DNA of 64,000 nucleotides from Yersinia enterocolitica (lineage in GTDB: Bacteria; Pseudomonadota; Gammaproteobacteria; Enterobacterales; Enterobacteriaceae): the NCBI GenBank assembly GCA_002082245.2, contig NBTC02000002.1, positions 1 through 64,000 of the forward strand, written 5' to 3'. The notes beneath the pieces are model-generated. The model was not told where the DNA came from. It saw only the letters and a program-made list of their open reading frames with translations, and made no database searches. Shown here in pieces: positions 31,514-43,155 of the stretch (within the stretch, counting starts at the first letter, position 1; each line of letters opens with the position of its first letter). Made by a program: the position numbers and the translations under genes.

Positions 31514-33028
31514 ATGGCCAATGTTCCCAAAAAAACGCGCACTATCAAGCCTCCCTCCTATTTAGATGCCATTATTCCGATGTTGTCGTTGGTGTTACTC
31601 GTCGGCGCATCTGTCGCTCTGTTTGGCCTAAATGCCGTCAATGGACCATTACAGGTCGCGCTTATTCTTTGCACCATGATTACCGCTGTAATCATTATGA
31701 AGAATGGTCATGTATGGGAGGATATTGCCCAATCCACGCGTAAGGGAATATCAACAGTGGTTGGCGCGATATTTATCTTACTTGCTGTTGGTGCATTAAT
31801 TGGGACCTGGAACATGTCGGGGACGATACCGACTTTAGTTTATTACGGCATTATTCTGATTACACCAAATTGGTTTTTCCCCATTACATTTCTTGTTTGT
31901 GTCGGGGTTTCTCTAAGTATTGGCAGCTCCTGGACAACGGCGGGAACCATTGGGGTAGGGTTGGTTGGGTTATCCAATATGATTGGTGTCTCACCAGAGA
32001 TAACCGCAGGTGCCGTGATTTCTGGTGCCTATGTGGGTGATAAAATCTCGCCATTATCCGAAAGTACTGTGTTGGCCGCACAGTTGAATGGTGTTGAATT
32101 GTATCGCCATATACAGGCACAACTTTGGACCACAATTCCTGCCGCATTGGTTGCTTTGGTAGCATTCATCATATTGGGTATCAATCAACAAGCCAGCTTT
32201 GATGCCACAATTACGCACGCCGAATTAGCCCGATTTGATGAGTTATTCAACATTACGCCTTGGAATTTACTGCCACTGGTATTCTTACTTGGATTATCCG
32301 TCGGTAAAGTCCCGGCACCGTTGGCCATTATTAGCGCGGCGTTATTGGCTGGTGTGATGGCAGCATTTATTCAGCCGCAGGCCATTGCGCGCTTTATTGC
32401 TGAACCTGATACCGCGTTACCCATTGCTGCGGTGAAGGGCGTTTGGTTGGCGATGGCTAATGGTTTTCAGGAGAACTCCGGTATTCCACAGATGGATGCA
32501 TTGTTGTCGCGTGGGGGAATGGACAGCATGCTGCTGACTATCTGGTTGATTATCGGTGCAGTGACATTCGGTATTATGGTGGATGACTTTGGCCTGCTTA
32601 ATAAACTGGTAACCCCGATTTTGTTGCGGGCTAAAACTGTTGGGCAACTTTTTGCTTCGGCGGTTGCTACGGCCATTGGGCTTAATATCGTCGCGGGTGA
32701 TCAATATATTGCTTTATTGCTGCCAACACGGTTATTCCACGGTGAATTTGCCAAACGCGGGTTAGCACCTGAAAATCTCTCACGCCTGGTGGGGGATGCC
32801 GGTATCGTCACCTCTCCGTTGATTCCCTGGAATTCTTGCGGTGCTTATATGGCGGCGGTATTGGGTGTATCCACCATGGGCTATCTGCCATTTGCGGTAT
32901 TTAATATTGCCGCGCCGATAGTCACGCTAATACTGGGTATCACCGGCTATAAGGTCCGCCGTATTGTGGTTGAGAGAGCATCATCGGTGCCACCAATAGC
33001 CAGTGATCGCCGAGAGGATGGGCTATAA
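31514..33028 (+). CDS. nhaC: NhaC-type Na+/H+ antiporter
   Basis: This 504-residue inner-membrane protein of the NhaC family is intact. Conserved patterns are SIGSSWTTAGTIGVGLVG, ISGAYVGDKISPLSESTVLA, GIMVDDFGLLNKLVTPIL, NIVAGDQYIALLLPTRLF and GDAGIVTSPLIPWNSCGAYM. These include the polar membrane residues expected for cation antiport and are closer to classical NhaC than the carrier at 28373. The ATG at 31514 has GGGG upstream. It is monocistronic, ending convergently with ascG. Substrate (Na+/H+, or a carboxylate as in MleN) is not settled by sequence. Confidence 0.75.
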   Translation: MANVPKKTRTIKPPSYLDAIIPMLSLVLLVGASVALFGLNAVNGPLQVALILCTMITAVIIMKNGHVWEDIAQSTRKGISTVVGAIFILLAVGALIGTWNMSGTIPTLVYYGIILITPNWFFPITFLVCVGVSLSIGSSWTTAGTIGVGLVGLSNMIGVSPEITAGAVISGAYVGDKISPLSESTVLAAQLNGVELYRHIQAQLWTTIPAALVALVAFIILGINQQASFDATITHAELARFDELFNITPWNLLPLVFLLGLSVGKVPAPLAIISAALLAGVMAAFIQPQAIARFIAEPDTALPIAAVKGVWLAMANGFQENSGIPQMDALLSRGGMDSMLLTIWLIIGAVTFGIMVDDFGLLNKLVTPILLRAKTVGQLFASAVATAIGLNIVAGDQYIALLLPTRLFHGEFAKRGLAPENLSRLVGDAGIVTSPLIPWNSCGAYMAAVLGVSTMGYLPFAVFNIAAPIVTLILGITGYKVRRIVVERASSVPPIASDRREDGL

Positions 33029-33059
33029 ACACCAGCTGTTCCTTGCTATGCCCAATATA

Positions 33060-33084
33060 CGCCCAGTGAACTGGGCGCTTTATT
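33060..33084. terminator. Terminator between convergent nhaC and ascG
   Basis: CGCCCAGT-GA-ACTGGGCG is a perfect eight-pair stem followed by CTTTATT; it slightly overlaps the ascG stop. Confidence 0.6.
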
Positions 33085-34117
33085 GATGGTTGAGCGCTAA
33101 TTGGCTTAAATATGGCCCGTCACTGATTGAATCCCTGATAATCAGTTCGGACTGAAATATATTTTCAGTTGATAAATATCCTCCGTCCAGCATTGAAATT
33201 AGCCGATTAATGACGTCATTTATCATACCGCTGACGGGGTCTTTAATACTGGATAACGATGGACTTAGAAAAGGTGCAATGGGGATATTGTCGAAGCCAA
33301 TAAGAGAGACCGCTTCAGGTACGCTGATCCCTGCCTGATTTAATCTTTTCATGGCACCAATTGCCATATCATCATTGCTGGCGATAATCGCACTAAATGG
33401 TTGTTGGCTGGCTAATAACGATTCTACCGCAGTTGCACCACTGAGCGGGGTCCATTTTCCTTGAATAATAAGGTTATCGCGCAGCGGAAGAGAAAATGCA
33501 TTTAATGCTTCTTTATATCCAGAAAGGCGCTCAATCGCTGTTGGTGAATCCAGTGAGCCGGTGATAAATGCAATATCCTGATGGCCCCGCTCAATGAGAT
33601 ATTTTGTCGCATTATAACTGGACCCTTTATGATCGCAGAAAGTACAGTGGCTGTGGTTTTTTCTTAATTTTCTGTTGACCACCATAATGGGCTGCTTATA
33701 TTTATCAATAATAAGATCCATATCATCCACAGTTAAAAATCGGGGATAAATTATTATTGCGTCGCAACGTAAGTCGAGCAGGAATTGGATTGCTTCTTGT
33801 TCCTCTTCCGCGCTGTGTTTCCCGTCAACCAGCACCAGTTGACGGCCATTATTCTCTAATTTTTTGGCCGCTTGAGACAGTATTTCATTAAAGTAGTTAC
33901 CATTATAAAGAGTATTGGTCACCACCAAACCAATGCATTGTGATTTATTGGTCGCCAGATTTCTTGCCAGCAAGTTTGGTCGATATCCGCTCTCTTCAAT
34001 CGCTTTATATACCTGCGCTTTAGTCACTTCACTGACATAGCCTTTGCCTGACAGAACACGCGAAACAGTGGCTTTCGAGACACCTGCTTTTTTTGCCACT
34101 TCTAGCATTGTAGACAT
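33080..34117 (-). CDS. ascG: LacI family repressor AscG
   Basis: This 345-residue LacI-type regulator has an N-terminal HTH and hinge (MLEVAKKAGVSKATVSRVLS, then PNLLARNLAT) followed by a sugar-binding core (AIIASNDDMAIGAMKRL, SLIGFDNIPIAPF). It lies divergent to ascFB, as in E. coli, where AscG represses the arbutin-salicin-cellobiose genes. A palindrome with an AACCGGTT centre between the genes is the likely operator. Confidence 0.85.
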   Translation of the reverse strand: MSTMLEVAKKAGVSKATVSRVLSGKGYVSEVTKAQVYKAIEESGYRPNLLARNLATNKSQCIGLVVTNTLYNGNYFNEILSQAAKKLENNGRQLVLVDGKHSAEEEQEAIQFLLDLRCDAIIIYPRFLTVDDMDLIIDKYKQPIMVVNRKLRKNHSHCTFCDHKGSSYNATKYLIERGHQDIAFITGSLDSPTAIERLSGYKEALNAFSLPLRDNLIIQGKWTPLSGATAVESLLASQQPFSAIIASNDDMAIGAMKRLNQAGISVPEAVSLIGFDNIPIAPFLSPSLSSIKDPVSGMINDVINRLISMLDGGYLSTENIFQSELIIRDSISDGPYLSQLALNHQ

Positions 34118-34330
34118 AGGTCTTTCCTACCCGTTGAAAATTATTGTCATTCTATACCTTTCGCCCTCGAAACTGCACGGCTGTTAGCAATATTCACTTA
34201 CCCTATGGGCGGGTAGACATGCTGTTCCAATTGGGTTCTGGCCCATGCGCTATAGACTGGCGGCTGACTGGCAATACTCAGTTCTTTAGGCTCACAACTA
34301 CTGTCGTGCACAATAACACGCCTAATTAAT

Positions 34331-34419
34331 GCTGATCGTTATCACAAAATAAGAATTTAATTACTCCATCTATTGAATTGCAGTCAGTAATTTAAGATTC
34401 TCGTGTGGAACCGGTTACC
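34331..34419. promoter_or_regulatory. asc control region: candidate CRP site and AscG operator
   Basis: GGAACCGGTTACC (34407-34419), centred on AACCGGTT, fits a LacI-family operator. GCTGATCGTTATCACA (34331-34346) matches the CRP consensus TGTGA-N6-TCACA at 8 of 10 core positions. Both lie in the 467-bp gap between ascG and ascF, where no gene is visible. Assignments rest on position and motif only. Confidence 0.45.
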
Positions 34420-34584
34420 TAGTTGCCTGATAATAACTAAAAGCAAGGGTGTATCGGCAGGTAATATTTAAATAACACTATGAATATAATAGCTAATTAC
34501 CATTCATGCTGGTGAGGATAGTCCCTCTTCGATGGCAAATGGTTTGCTTAGCTCGGCGTGCGTCATTACGGGGAGTTGCTACTC

Positions 34585-37478
<2,894 letters not shown>

Positions 37479-37563
37479 GTCATCTGCCGGGATATCGTCT
37501 ATAGCCGATATCCCCAGTGGATAAATATAGTCGGGAGCGGGTCCATTTTCTCCTTATGACGTA

Positions 37564-37881
37564 TTACCCGGCACTATCATTACTATCGTGCGGGCCTTTC
37601 TTCAGATGAATCATGAAATCGGTAAATGCGGTGCGCAGCGGTGCAAACAGCGGGTGTTTACGGTTCTCCAGCATCGTTTCTGAAAACAGTTTCAGCCCGA
37701 GAGCAAATGCTGCGGTTTTCTCTTTGCCGAAGTCTATATCTTCCCGCATTTGTAACCGTTCGATGATGCCGAGGATCTCGTCATGATTCTCGGCTTCGAA
37801 CGTTAGCGGGGTTTTCTCAATAGCGTCACCTTTGCGGTCGGTCAGCGGCTCAATGGTGATGCGATAACGATATCCCGGCAT
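37564..37881 (-). CDS. DUF3861 family protein
   Basis: This 105-residue soluble protein of unknown function (MPGYRYRITIEPLTDRKGD, TAAFALGLKLFSETMLENR, FTDFMIHLKKG) fits DUF3861. Its ATG overlaps the stop of the upstream PadR gene (TGATG), so the two are translated together and regulator and protein probably act in one response. Between it and ascB (85 bp) lies a GGATATCG/CGATATCC hairpin without a T-run. Confidence 0.75.
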   Translation of the reverse strand: MPGYRYRITIEPLTDRKGDAIEKTPLTFEAENHDEILGIIERLQMREDIDFGKEKTAAFALGLKLFSETMLENRKHPLFAPLRTAFTDFMIHLKKGPHDSNDSAG

Positions 37882-38546
37882 CAGCTTTTCTCCTGATCTT
37901 TTTCATCAGTTGTAGCCGAAGGCGGTGCTAACTCTTTTTCAATCACTTCTACCGCCGCCAGTAGTGCGGCGTTAATGCGCAAAACCTGCTCTGGTGCGAC
38001 ATCAGAACGCATCATACTGCTACGTAGAATGTGGCGTAAGCGATGCATAGCATCAGAAATACCTTCTGCCAGATTCCCTTCTGGCCGGCGATTTACCTGT
38101 GCCAAGCGGGAGAAAATCACATCCACCATCTGTTGATTTTGTTGTAATTCAACTTTACCGGCATCAGTGATTTGGTAGCTTTTACGGCCATTACCGGTTG
38201 CCACTGGCGTGACAAAATCTTGCTCTTCTAGCAGGGTTAGCGTTGGGTAGATAACCCCAGGGCTTGGAACATAGAGCCCGGAGGACGCCTCTTCAATTGC
38301 CTTAATCAGCTCGTAACCGTGGCTCGGTTTTTTATCAACCAGCGCTAAGAGGACGATGCGCAAATCCCCATGTTCGAACAAGCGATGCATTTTATCACCG
38401 CGACCACGCCTGCTGCCCCTTACTGCTTCAGCGCCTTCAGCGGTTATATGATGACGACCTCCGCGATGCATCCTTTCGCCACAGTGGCGCTGCCCTTCAT
38501 GGTGTTCGCCGCCCTGATGATGACCACGTTTTGAAAAACCAAACAT
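37881..38546 (-). CDS. PadR family regulator with His-rich N-terminus (YqjI-like)
   Basis: This is a 221-residue regulator. Residues 1-35 are rich in His (GHHQGGEHHEGQRHCGERM, RGGRHH), as in the nickel- and iron-responsive YqjI of E. coli, which suggests metal sensing. The PadR winged helix follows (RIVLLALVDKKPSHGYELIK, SPGVIYPTLTLLEEQ, about residues 60-125), then a helical dimerisation tail. It starts at 38546 with AAGGAG upstream. Three phased palindromes begin 12 bp before the start, indicating autoregulation. Confidence 0.8.
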   Translation of the reverse strand: MFGFSKRGHHQGGEHHEGQRHCGERMHRGGRHHITAEGAEAVRGSRRGRGDKMHRLFEHGDLRIVLLALVDKKPSHGYELIKAIEEASSGLYVPSPGVIYPTLTLLEEQDFVTPVATGNGRKSYQITDAGKVELQQNQQMVDVIFSRLAQVNRRPEGNLAEGISDAMHRLRHILRSSMMRSDVAPEQVLRINAALLAAVEVIEKELAPPSATTDEKDQEKS

Positions 38547-38557
38547 AATGACTCTCC

Positions 38558-38611
38558 TTTAGATATATCTAAACAATTTAGATATATCTAATTTAGATCG
38601 ATATATCTAAA
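38558..38611. promoter_or_regulatory. Three tandem AGATATATCT palindromes, 19 bp apart: PadR operators
   Basis: TTAGATATATCTAA-type palindromes are centred at 38565.5, 38584.5 and 38603.5. The third has CG for AG at its left edge. Exact 19-bp spacing places dimers on successive turns in a fixed phase. The array ends beside the SD of the His-rich PadR gene and so must cover its promoter. Confidence 0.7.
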
Positions 38612-39011
38612 TTGACAAGCAGAGAGTGATAAATAGTGAGTTTTATGGGTAAAAATAGAGGAGATTTGTACTCTATTTATTGATATATATGATAAATATT
38701 TATTATATGCCAGCGAGGAATAAAGTGAAGACAAAGTCCATATAGTGAGGGGAATGGGTTGGCTGGTGATGTTTTATCTGGAGTAAATGAGCTAAAAACT
38801 CTGTGTGTTTCCACTGCTGGTAGTCGTTAGGCAATTTTTGTTTTAGTGTTTCAACCTTGATTGTTCATTCTTTGTACTGAGCTTCAAAGTAGGGAGCGTA
38901 AGCAGTCTACCCAGTTCGATTCTCTGGAAAATCCATATTGTTTAGTCTTTGTCTATATCGTTGTTTTAACAGGGTTTTATAGACTTGGCGGGATGTGCTA
39001 AGAAGTGCTAA
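38612..39011. other. Intergenic gap without a recognised gene
   Basis: About 400 bp of A/T-rich sequence between the PadR operators and the tRNA gene. No convincing coding frame. A short stretch near 38914-38930 (CCCAGTTCGATTCTCTGG) resembles a tRNA T-arm but no other tRNA parts surround it. Confidence 0.5.
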
Positions 39012-39086
39012 TGGTGTCCCCGACTGGAATCGAACCAGTAACTAGCCCTTAGGAGGGGCTTGTTATATCCGTTTAACTACGGGGAC
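39012..39086 (-). tRNA. argW: tRNA-Arg (anticodon CCT)
   Basis: Read on the minus strand this is a complete 75-nt tRNA. The acceptor stem GTCCCCG pairs with CGGGGAC and the genome encodes the CCA. The D-arm has AGTTAAACGGATAT, the anticodon stem AGCCC/GGGCT encloses the loop CTCCTAA with anticodon CCT, and the T-arm is ACTGGTTCGATTCCAGT. It matches E. coli argW, which also lies close to yfdC. argW is a known integration site for elements elsewhere, but no integrase is next to it here. Confidence 0.95.
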
Positions 39087-39455
39087 CCGGACATTGGCAG
39101 AGTGACTGCCGCTGAAGTGTACTGCCGAGCATTATACGCATTTTTATCCAGATAATAAGCGGTTAGCTGGCTGTTTGGTTACTCTGTCACCAACTTAGAG
39201 TGATTAAGTGATAGTAATAACCGAAAAACGATGTTTATCGGCACAGTTGTAGCTATCTAGCCTTATAACTGTTTTTTTGCCGTAAGCCATTAACAACATC
39301 GAGTATCAGGCTGACGTGAGAAGTGAATAAGTTAATTTGAATAGGTTAATTAAGGACACGAGGCTGTCGCCACTCGTGTCCAGTAAACTCAGCAACCAAC
39401 GGCAATCCCCCCAGAGGCTACATTTCTATTTGGGGGTAACTCATTGATTAAAATA
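39087..39455. other. Intergenic gap, nothing recognised
   Basis: A 370-bp stretch between tRNA-Arg and yjdM. No coding frame, repeat or strong hairpin stands out beyond what is expected for promoter and 3' untranslated sequence. Confidence 0.4.
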
Positions 39456-39797
39456 TCAACTCTTCTTAACGAACTCTGATTTCAACTTCATTGGACCAAA
39501 CCCATCAATTTTACAATCGATATTGTGATCCCCTTCAACCAGGCGGATGCCTTTCACTTTGGTGCCAATTTTCAGCGTTGAAGAACTGCCTTTTACTTTT
39601 AGGTCTTTAACAACAGTTACTGAGTCACCGTCAGCCAACAAATTACCGTTGGCATCGCGCACCACCAGGTCGTCTTGGCCGGTGGCTGAAGGGCTATTTT
39701 CCGACCACTCATGACCACATTCCGGGCAATTCAGTTGTTCACCTTCTTGCCATGTAAATTCAGAACTACATTTTGGACAGTTTGGTAAATCCTGCAC
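39456..39797 (-). CDS. yjdM: YjdM/PhnA zinc-ribbon protein
   Basis: This 113-residue protein has an N-terminal zinc ribbon ([23 protein letters not shown]: four Cys) and a C-terminal SH3-like barrel ([43 protein letters not shown]). It was once called PhnA but is not a phosphonoacetate hydrolase; its function is unclear. Family length matches. It is a single gene with 297 bp of featureless sequence (39798-40094) on its upstream side. Confidence 0.9.
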   Translation of the reverse strand: MQDLPNCPKCSSEFTWQEGEQLNCPECGHEWSENSPSATGQDDLVVRDANGNLLADGDSVTVVKDLKVKGSSSTLKIGTKVKGIRLVEGDHNIDCKIDGFGPMKLKSEFVKKS

Positions 39798-40094
39798 GTT
39801 AACCTCTTGAAATTAAATTGAATAAATATAAAAAAGTGACAAATAACAGTCTGCTATATTGATGTTCACATATTTTACACTTTTTACCGCATTAAAGAAT
39901 AGCCAAGTGGCCAGTAACTCAGGTAAATAATTACGGGTGTATCGGTGTAGCTATCTTTGAATCCTGCCACGTCATGGTATTTTTTATGGTTTAGATGATA
40001 TAAGGATGATTGGCTGAACTAAGGGGATTTTATTAAAAATTGTCGGTATACCCTGTTACCACCTGTTAGTGGAACAGTGATAACTGAATCCCGC

Positions 40095-40385
40095 TTACTT
40101 TTGCCCTAAGCGCCGATGTTGTTCAAGTTCATAGTCGATAAAAGCATTGATCATCGTCCGGTAAACTTTCTCTATGATCTCTTCTGCTAATCCCGCTTTG
40201 CTGGCTTCTGCTGTGACACGATCTATTACCATCTGCACCCGATCTGGCGCCCGTACTGCGTTCTGATCCTGCTTAAATGCGGCGGCCGCTTTTACACATT
40301 GGCTCCGTTGCGCGATTAACGCGACAATTTGCGAATCTATGCCATCAATAGCCGCTCTGATATCCTCGATCGAAGAGAAATGCAT
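40095..40385 (-). CDS. Chorismate mutase type II domain protein (PchB-like)
   Basis: This 96-residue all-alpha protein of the AroQ fold reads IEDIRAAIDGIDSQIVALIA QRSQCV, then AVRAPDRVQMVIDRV and MINAFIDYELEQH. The Arg in QRSQ, the Lys in KAAAAFK and the Arg-rich RAPDR segment match active-site positions of chorismate mutases and isochorismate pyruvate lyases. There is no signal peptide, so it acts in the cytosol. Which reaction it catalyses is not decided by sequence. It lies just upstream of tRNA-Arg/yjdM and downstream of yfdC, 58 bp away. Confidence 0.75.
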   Translation of the reverse strand: MHFSSIEDIRAAIDGIDSQIVALIAQRSQCVKAAAAFKQDQNAVRAPDRVQMVIDRVTAEASKAGLAEEIIEKVYRTMINAFIDYELEQHRRLGQK

Positions 40386-40443
40386 TAGTTGTACCTCTTT
40401 GCTAGTACGAAATTATCACGTTAACACAGTGGTTAAGTTGGTG

Positions 40444-41355
40444 CTATTCAGAGGGGGGCGGAGTGTCTTTGGCTGCCTTATCACCATTTTTCGGTTGATG
40501 GGTCATATCACTGCGGATCTGCGCATGGCTTATCAGGGCAAAAATAAAAGTACCGCCGATAATGTTGCCTGCCAATGTTGGAATCGCGAATGGATAAATA
40601 AATTGCTGCCAGGGTAATGAGCCATTAAATACCAGATAGAAGATTTCGACCGAACCAACCACAATATGGGTAAGGTCGCATAGCGCCACTAAATAGGTCA
40701 TCAGGAAAATGACCCAGATCTTAGCGCCTCCTGCTGATGGCATCATCCATACCATAGTGGCAATGATCCAACCGGAAAATATGCCGTTAGCAAACATCTC
40801 AGATGGCGAATTCTCCATCACCCCTTGTGCCAGAGTGACAAATGATGCGCGGGTCGACTCATCAAACACCGGCATATGGATAAAGGAATAGGCCGCAATT
40901 CCTGTACCGATAAGGTTGCCCAGTAGTACCAACCCCCATAGGCGAAATAACAGAAGAAAGTTTTGCCCACTCGGTTTTTGCATGATGGGCAGTACCGCGG
41001 TCACGGTATTTTCGGTAAATAGCTGTTGGCGGGCCATAATGACAATAATAAAACCAAAGGTATAACCGACATTCTCCAGCAGAAAACTTGCCGGTGAGTC
41101 AGGTAGTTTTGCGTGAAAAATGCCTTTGGCAATAAGCGATGCCCCCATTGAAAGGCCGGCAGCAATGGCGGACCACAGCAGTGCAAAGCTGTCGCGCTCT
41201 AACTCTTTTTGCCCCTCGAGGCGGATCAATTCATGGATTGCGGCTGCTTTTGAGGGAAGTTCCTTCTCATTTATTTCTATCTCTTTTCCCTGCTTTTGTT
41301 CCTCACTTTCCACTTTCAATTCACCCTTATTCTGCGACAGTTTTTCATCATTCAT
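40444..41355 (-). CDS. yfdC: YfdC, formate/nitrite transporter family membrane protein
   Basis: This 303-residue inner-membrane protein of the FNT family has six hydrophobic segments after a charged N-terminal tail (residues 1-60, rich in Glu and Lys). Motifs are FALLWSAIAAGLSMGASLIA, ARQQLFTENTVTAVLP, NLIGTGIAAY and LAGNIIGGTFIFAL. The chosen start is ATG 41355 (MNDEKLSQNKGEL); longer frames upstream lack support. Family relatives carry small monovalent anions; YfdC itself has no settled substrate. Its neighbourhood to argW is the same as in E. coli. Confidence 0.85.
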   Translation of the reverse strand: MNDEKLSQNKGELKVESEEQKQGKEIEINEKELPSKAAAIHELIRLEGQKELERDSFALLWSAIAAGLSMGASLIAKGIFHAKLPDSPASFLLENVGYTFGFIIVIMARQQLFTENTVTAVLPIMQKPSGQNFLLLFRLWGLVLLGNLIGTGIAAYSFIHMPVFDESTRASFVTLAQGVMENSPSEMFANGIFSGWIIATMVWMMPSAGGAKIWVIFLMTYLVALCDLTHIVVGSVEIFYLVFNGSLPWQQFIYPFAIPTLAGNIIGGTFIFALISHAQIRSDMTHQPKNGDKAAKDTPPPSE

Positions 41356-41692
41356 AGGGATTTCCCAGTTGGTAGATAAATAATTGTGGTGGTTGGAACA
41401 CAAAAAATAAGGGAAAGTCGACATAATAAGCGTAGTCGCTATTTATTATTCGCGGGCTAATGGTGAGTTGTTAGTGTGTCTTTGTTGGGCGGAGTAAAAT
41501 AGCCATCAGAAGAGGGAGAAAAGTAACCCAACGTTAATGTTGTTGGTTTTTTCTACAGAAATTTGATCTTATACCGAATAATACCTCTATAAGGGTAGGG
41601 TCAGGGTTAGGCCCACGCTACGTAAGGATTAAGCCTTATGTTATCATTCAGTTTTCCTGAAACAACAATCCTACGGTGGAAACCAATCCTTC

Positions 41693-42319
41693 ATGTTGGA
41701 AGCTAAAAACCTGACCTGCATCCGAGATGAGCGAAGCTTGTTCCAACAGTTAAGCTTTTGTGTGGCTGCTGGGGAGATAGTGCAGGTCGAGGGGCAAAAT
41801 GGTGCAGGTAAAACCAGTCTGTTGCGGATTTTAGCCGGACTGGCCGATGCAGATGAAGGGCAGGTGAGCTGGTTGGGGGCGAATATTCGCCGAGATCGCG
41901 CTAAGTATCATCAGGATTTATTGTTTTTAGGCCATCAACCGGGGGTTAAGTCGGTACTGACGCCTTTTGAAAATCTGGCGTTTTATCAGTCGGTGTTACA
42001 AAAGGTCGATAGCGCCGCAATCTGGCAGGCTTTGTCTCAGGTCGGGTTGGTGGGTTATGAGGATTTACCGGTATCTCAATTATCGGCTGGGCAGCAACGG
42101 CGCGTGGCCTTGGCCCGTTTGTGGTTGAGCAAGGCTCCACTATGGATTCTGGATGAACCGTTGACCGCGATTGATAAGCAGGGGGTTGCTACCCTGTTAG
42201 ATCTGTTTGTTGAACATGCAGCTAACGGTGGCATGGTACTGCTTACCACACATCAGGATCTGAACGGTGTTGGTCAGAGTGTGCGTAAAATCCGTTTAAC
42301 CAACACGCAGGAGAATTAA
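41693..42319 (+). CDS. ccmA: Cytochrome c maturation ATPase CcmA
   Basis: CcmA is the ATPase of CcmABCD, which releases heme-loaded CcmE in the periplasm. This 208-residue protein has Walker [12 protein letters not shown], the signature [14 protein letters not shown] and Walker [14 protein letters not shown]. It is the first gene of the ccm operon; the 268 bp upstream (41425-41692) hold its promoter region but no recognised operator. Its stop TAATG overlaps the ccmB start. Confidence 0.9.
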   Translation: MLEAKNLTCIRDERSLFQQLSFCVAAGEIVQVEGQNGAGKTSLLRILAGLADADEGQVSWLGANIRRDRAKYHQDLLFLGHQPGVKSVLTPFENLAFYQSVLQKVDSAAIWQALSQVGLVGYEDLPVSQLSAGQQRRVALARLWLSKAPLWILDEPLTAIDKQGVATLLDLFVEHAANGGMVLLTTHQDLNGVGQSVRKIRLTNTQEN

Positions 42320-42978
42320 TGTTTATCAGCGTGTTGCGTCGTGAATTAAAAATAGCCTTTAGAAAAGGGGCAGAGATAGTTAACCCGCTCTGGTTTTTTC
42401 TGATTGTCATCACGCTGTTTCCGTTAGGGATAGGCCCAGAACCGCAATTATTGGCGCGTATTGCTCCGGGGATTGTCTGGGTGGCGGCATTGCTTGCATC
42501 GTTACTCTCTTTGGAGCGGCTATTTCGCGATGATTTCTACGATGGTTCCCTTGAACAGTTGTTGTTGTTACCCGCGCCACTGGCACTCACGGTGTTAGGC
42601 AAAGTGTGTGCTCACTGGGTCGTTACCGGATTACCCTTGCTTATTTTATCTCCGCTGGTCGCTCTCTTGCTGTCTCTTGATAGTAATACCGCGATTGCCA
42701 TGGCGCTCACGCTGCTGTTGGGGACGCCAACCTTAAGTTTTATCGGGGCTATTGGTGTGGCACTGACGGTGGGGTTACGCAAGGGAGGGGTGCTGCTGAG
42801 TTTATTGGTGTTGCCGCTGTATATCCCGGTGCTGATATTTGCTACTGCGGCCATTGATGCGGCTTCTATGTCACTGCCGATTGATGGGTATCTGGCGATT
42901 TTGGGGGCAATGCTCGCGGGGAGTGTAACACTTGCGCCTTTTGCCACCGCCGCTGCATTGAGAGTGAGTGTGCACTAG
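42319..42978 (+). CDS. ccmB: Heme exporter permease CcmB
   Basis: This is a 219-residue membrane subunit of the CcmABCD complex with six hydrophobic helices (ELKIAFRKGAEIVNPLWFF, GIVWVAALLASLLSLERLF, FYDGSLEQLLL). It overlaps ccmA by one base. A 177-bp gap follows before ccmC, longer than others in the operon; it holds no gene and only an A/T-rich stretch. Confidence 0.9.
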   Translation: MFISVLRRELKIAFRKGAEIVNPLWFFLIVITLFPLGIGPEPQLLARIAPGIVWVAALLASLLSLERLFRDDFYDGSLEQLLLLPAPLALTVLGKVCAHWVVTGLPLLILSPLVALLLSLDSNTAIAMALTLLLGTPTLSFIGAIGVALTVGLRKGGVLLSLLVLPLYIPVLIFATAAIDAASMSLPIDGYLAILGAMLAGSVTLAPFATAAALRVSVH

Positions 42979-43155
42979 CAGTTGAATGCCACTCAGAAGG
43001 TAACAATTTCTTAAAAGAAATCTGTAGTTAAAATATAATAATTTTCAGAAGCTTAAGCGCGGTAGCCAACGCAGTCAGAGCAGATTGTGCGCCGTACCCT
43101 GCGCCGGCATTGCCACTGAGTGATGCCTGTCCAATTTTACTGTGAGCAATGAAAA

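Noticed and set aside
38905..38940. tRNA T-arm-like stretch (CCCAGTTCGATTCTCTGG) upstream of tRNA-Arg, as a possible att-site duplicate or tRNA remnant
   Set aside because: Only the T-arm resembles a tRNA. The match to the 3' end of tRNA-Arg is short, and no integrase or other mobile gene lies between them.
39012..41355. A genomic island at tRNA-Arg (argW)
   Set aside because: No integrase, no direct repeat of the tRNA 3' end and no foreign-looking cargo; the neighbours are conserved core genes.
42979..43155. A missing gene or internal promoter between ccmB and ccmC
   Set aside because: The 177-bp gap has no coding frame and only a weak A/T-rich stretch; nothing supports a specific call.
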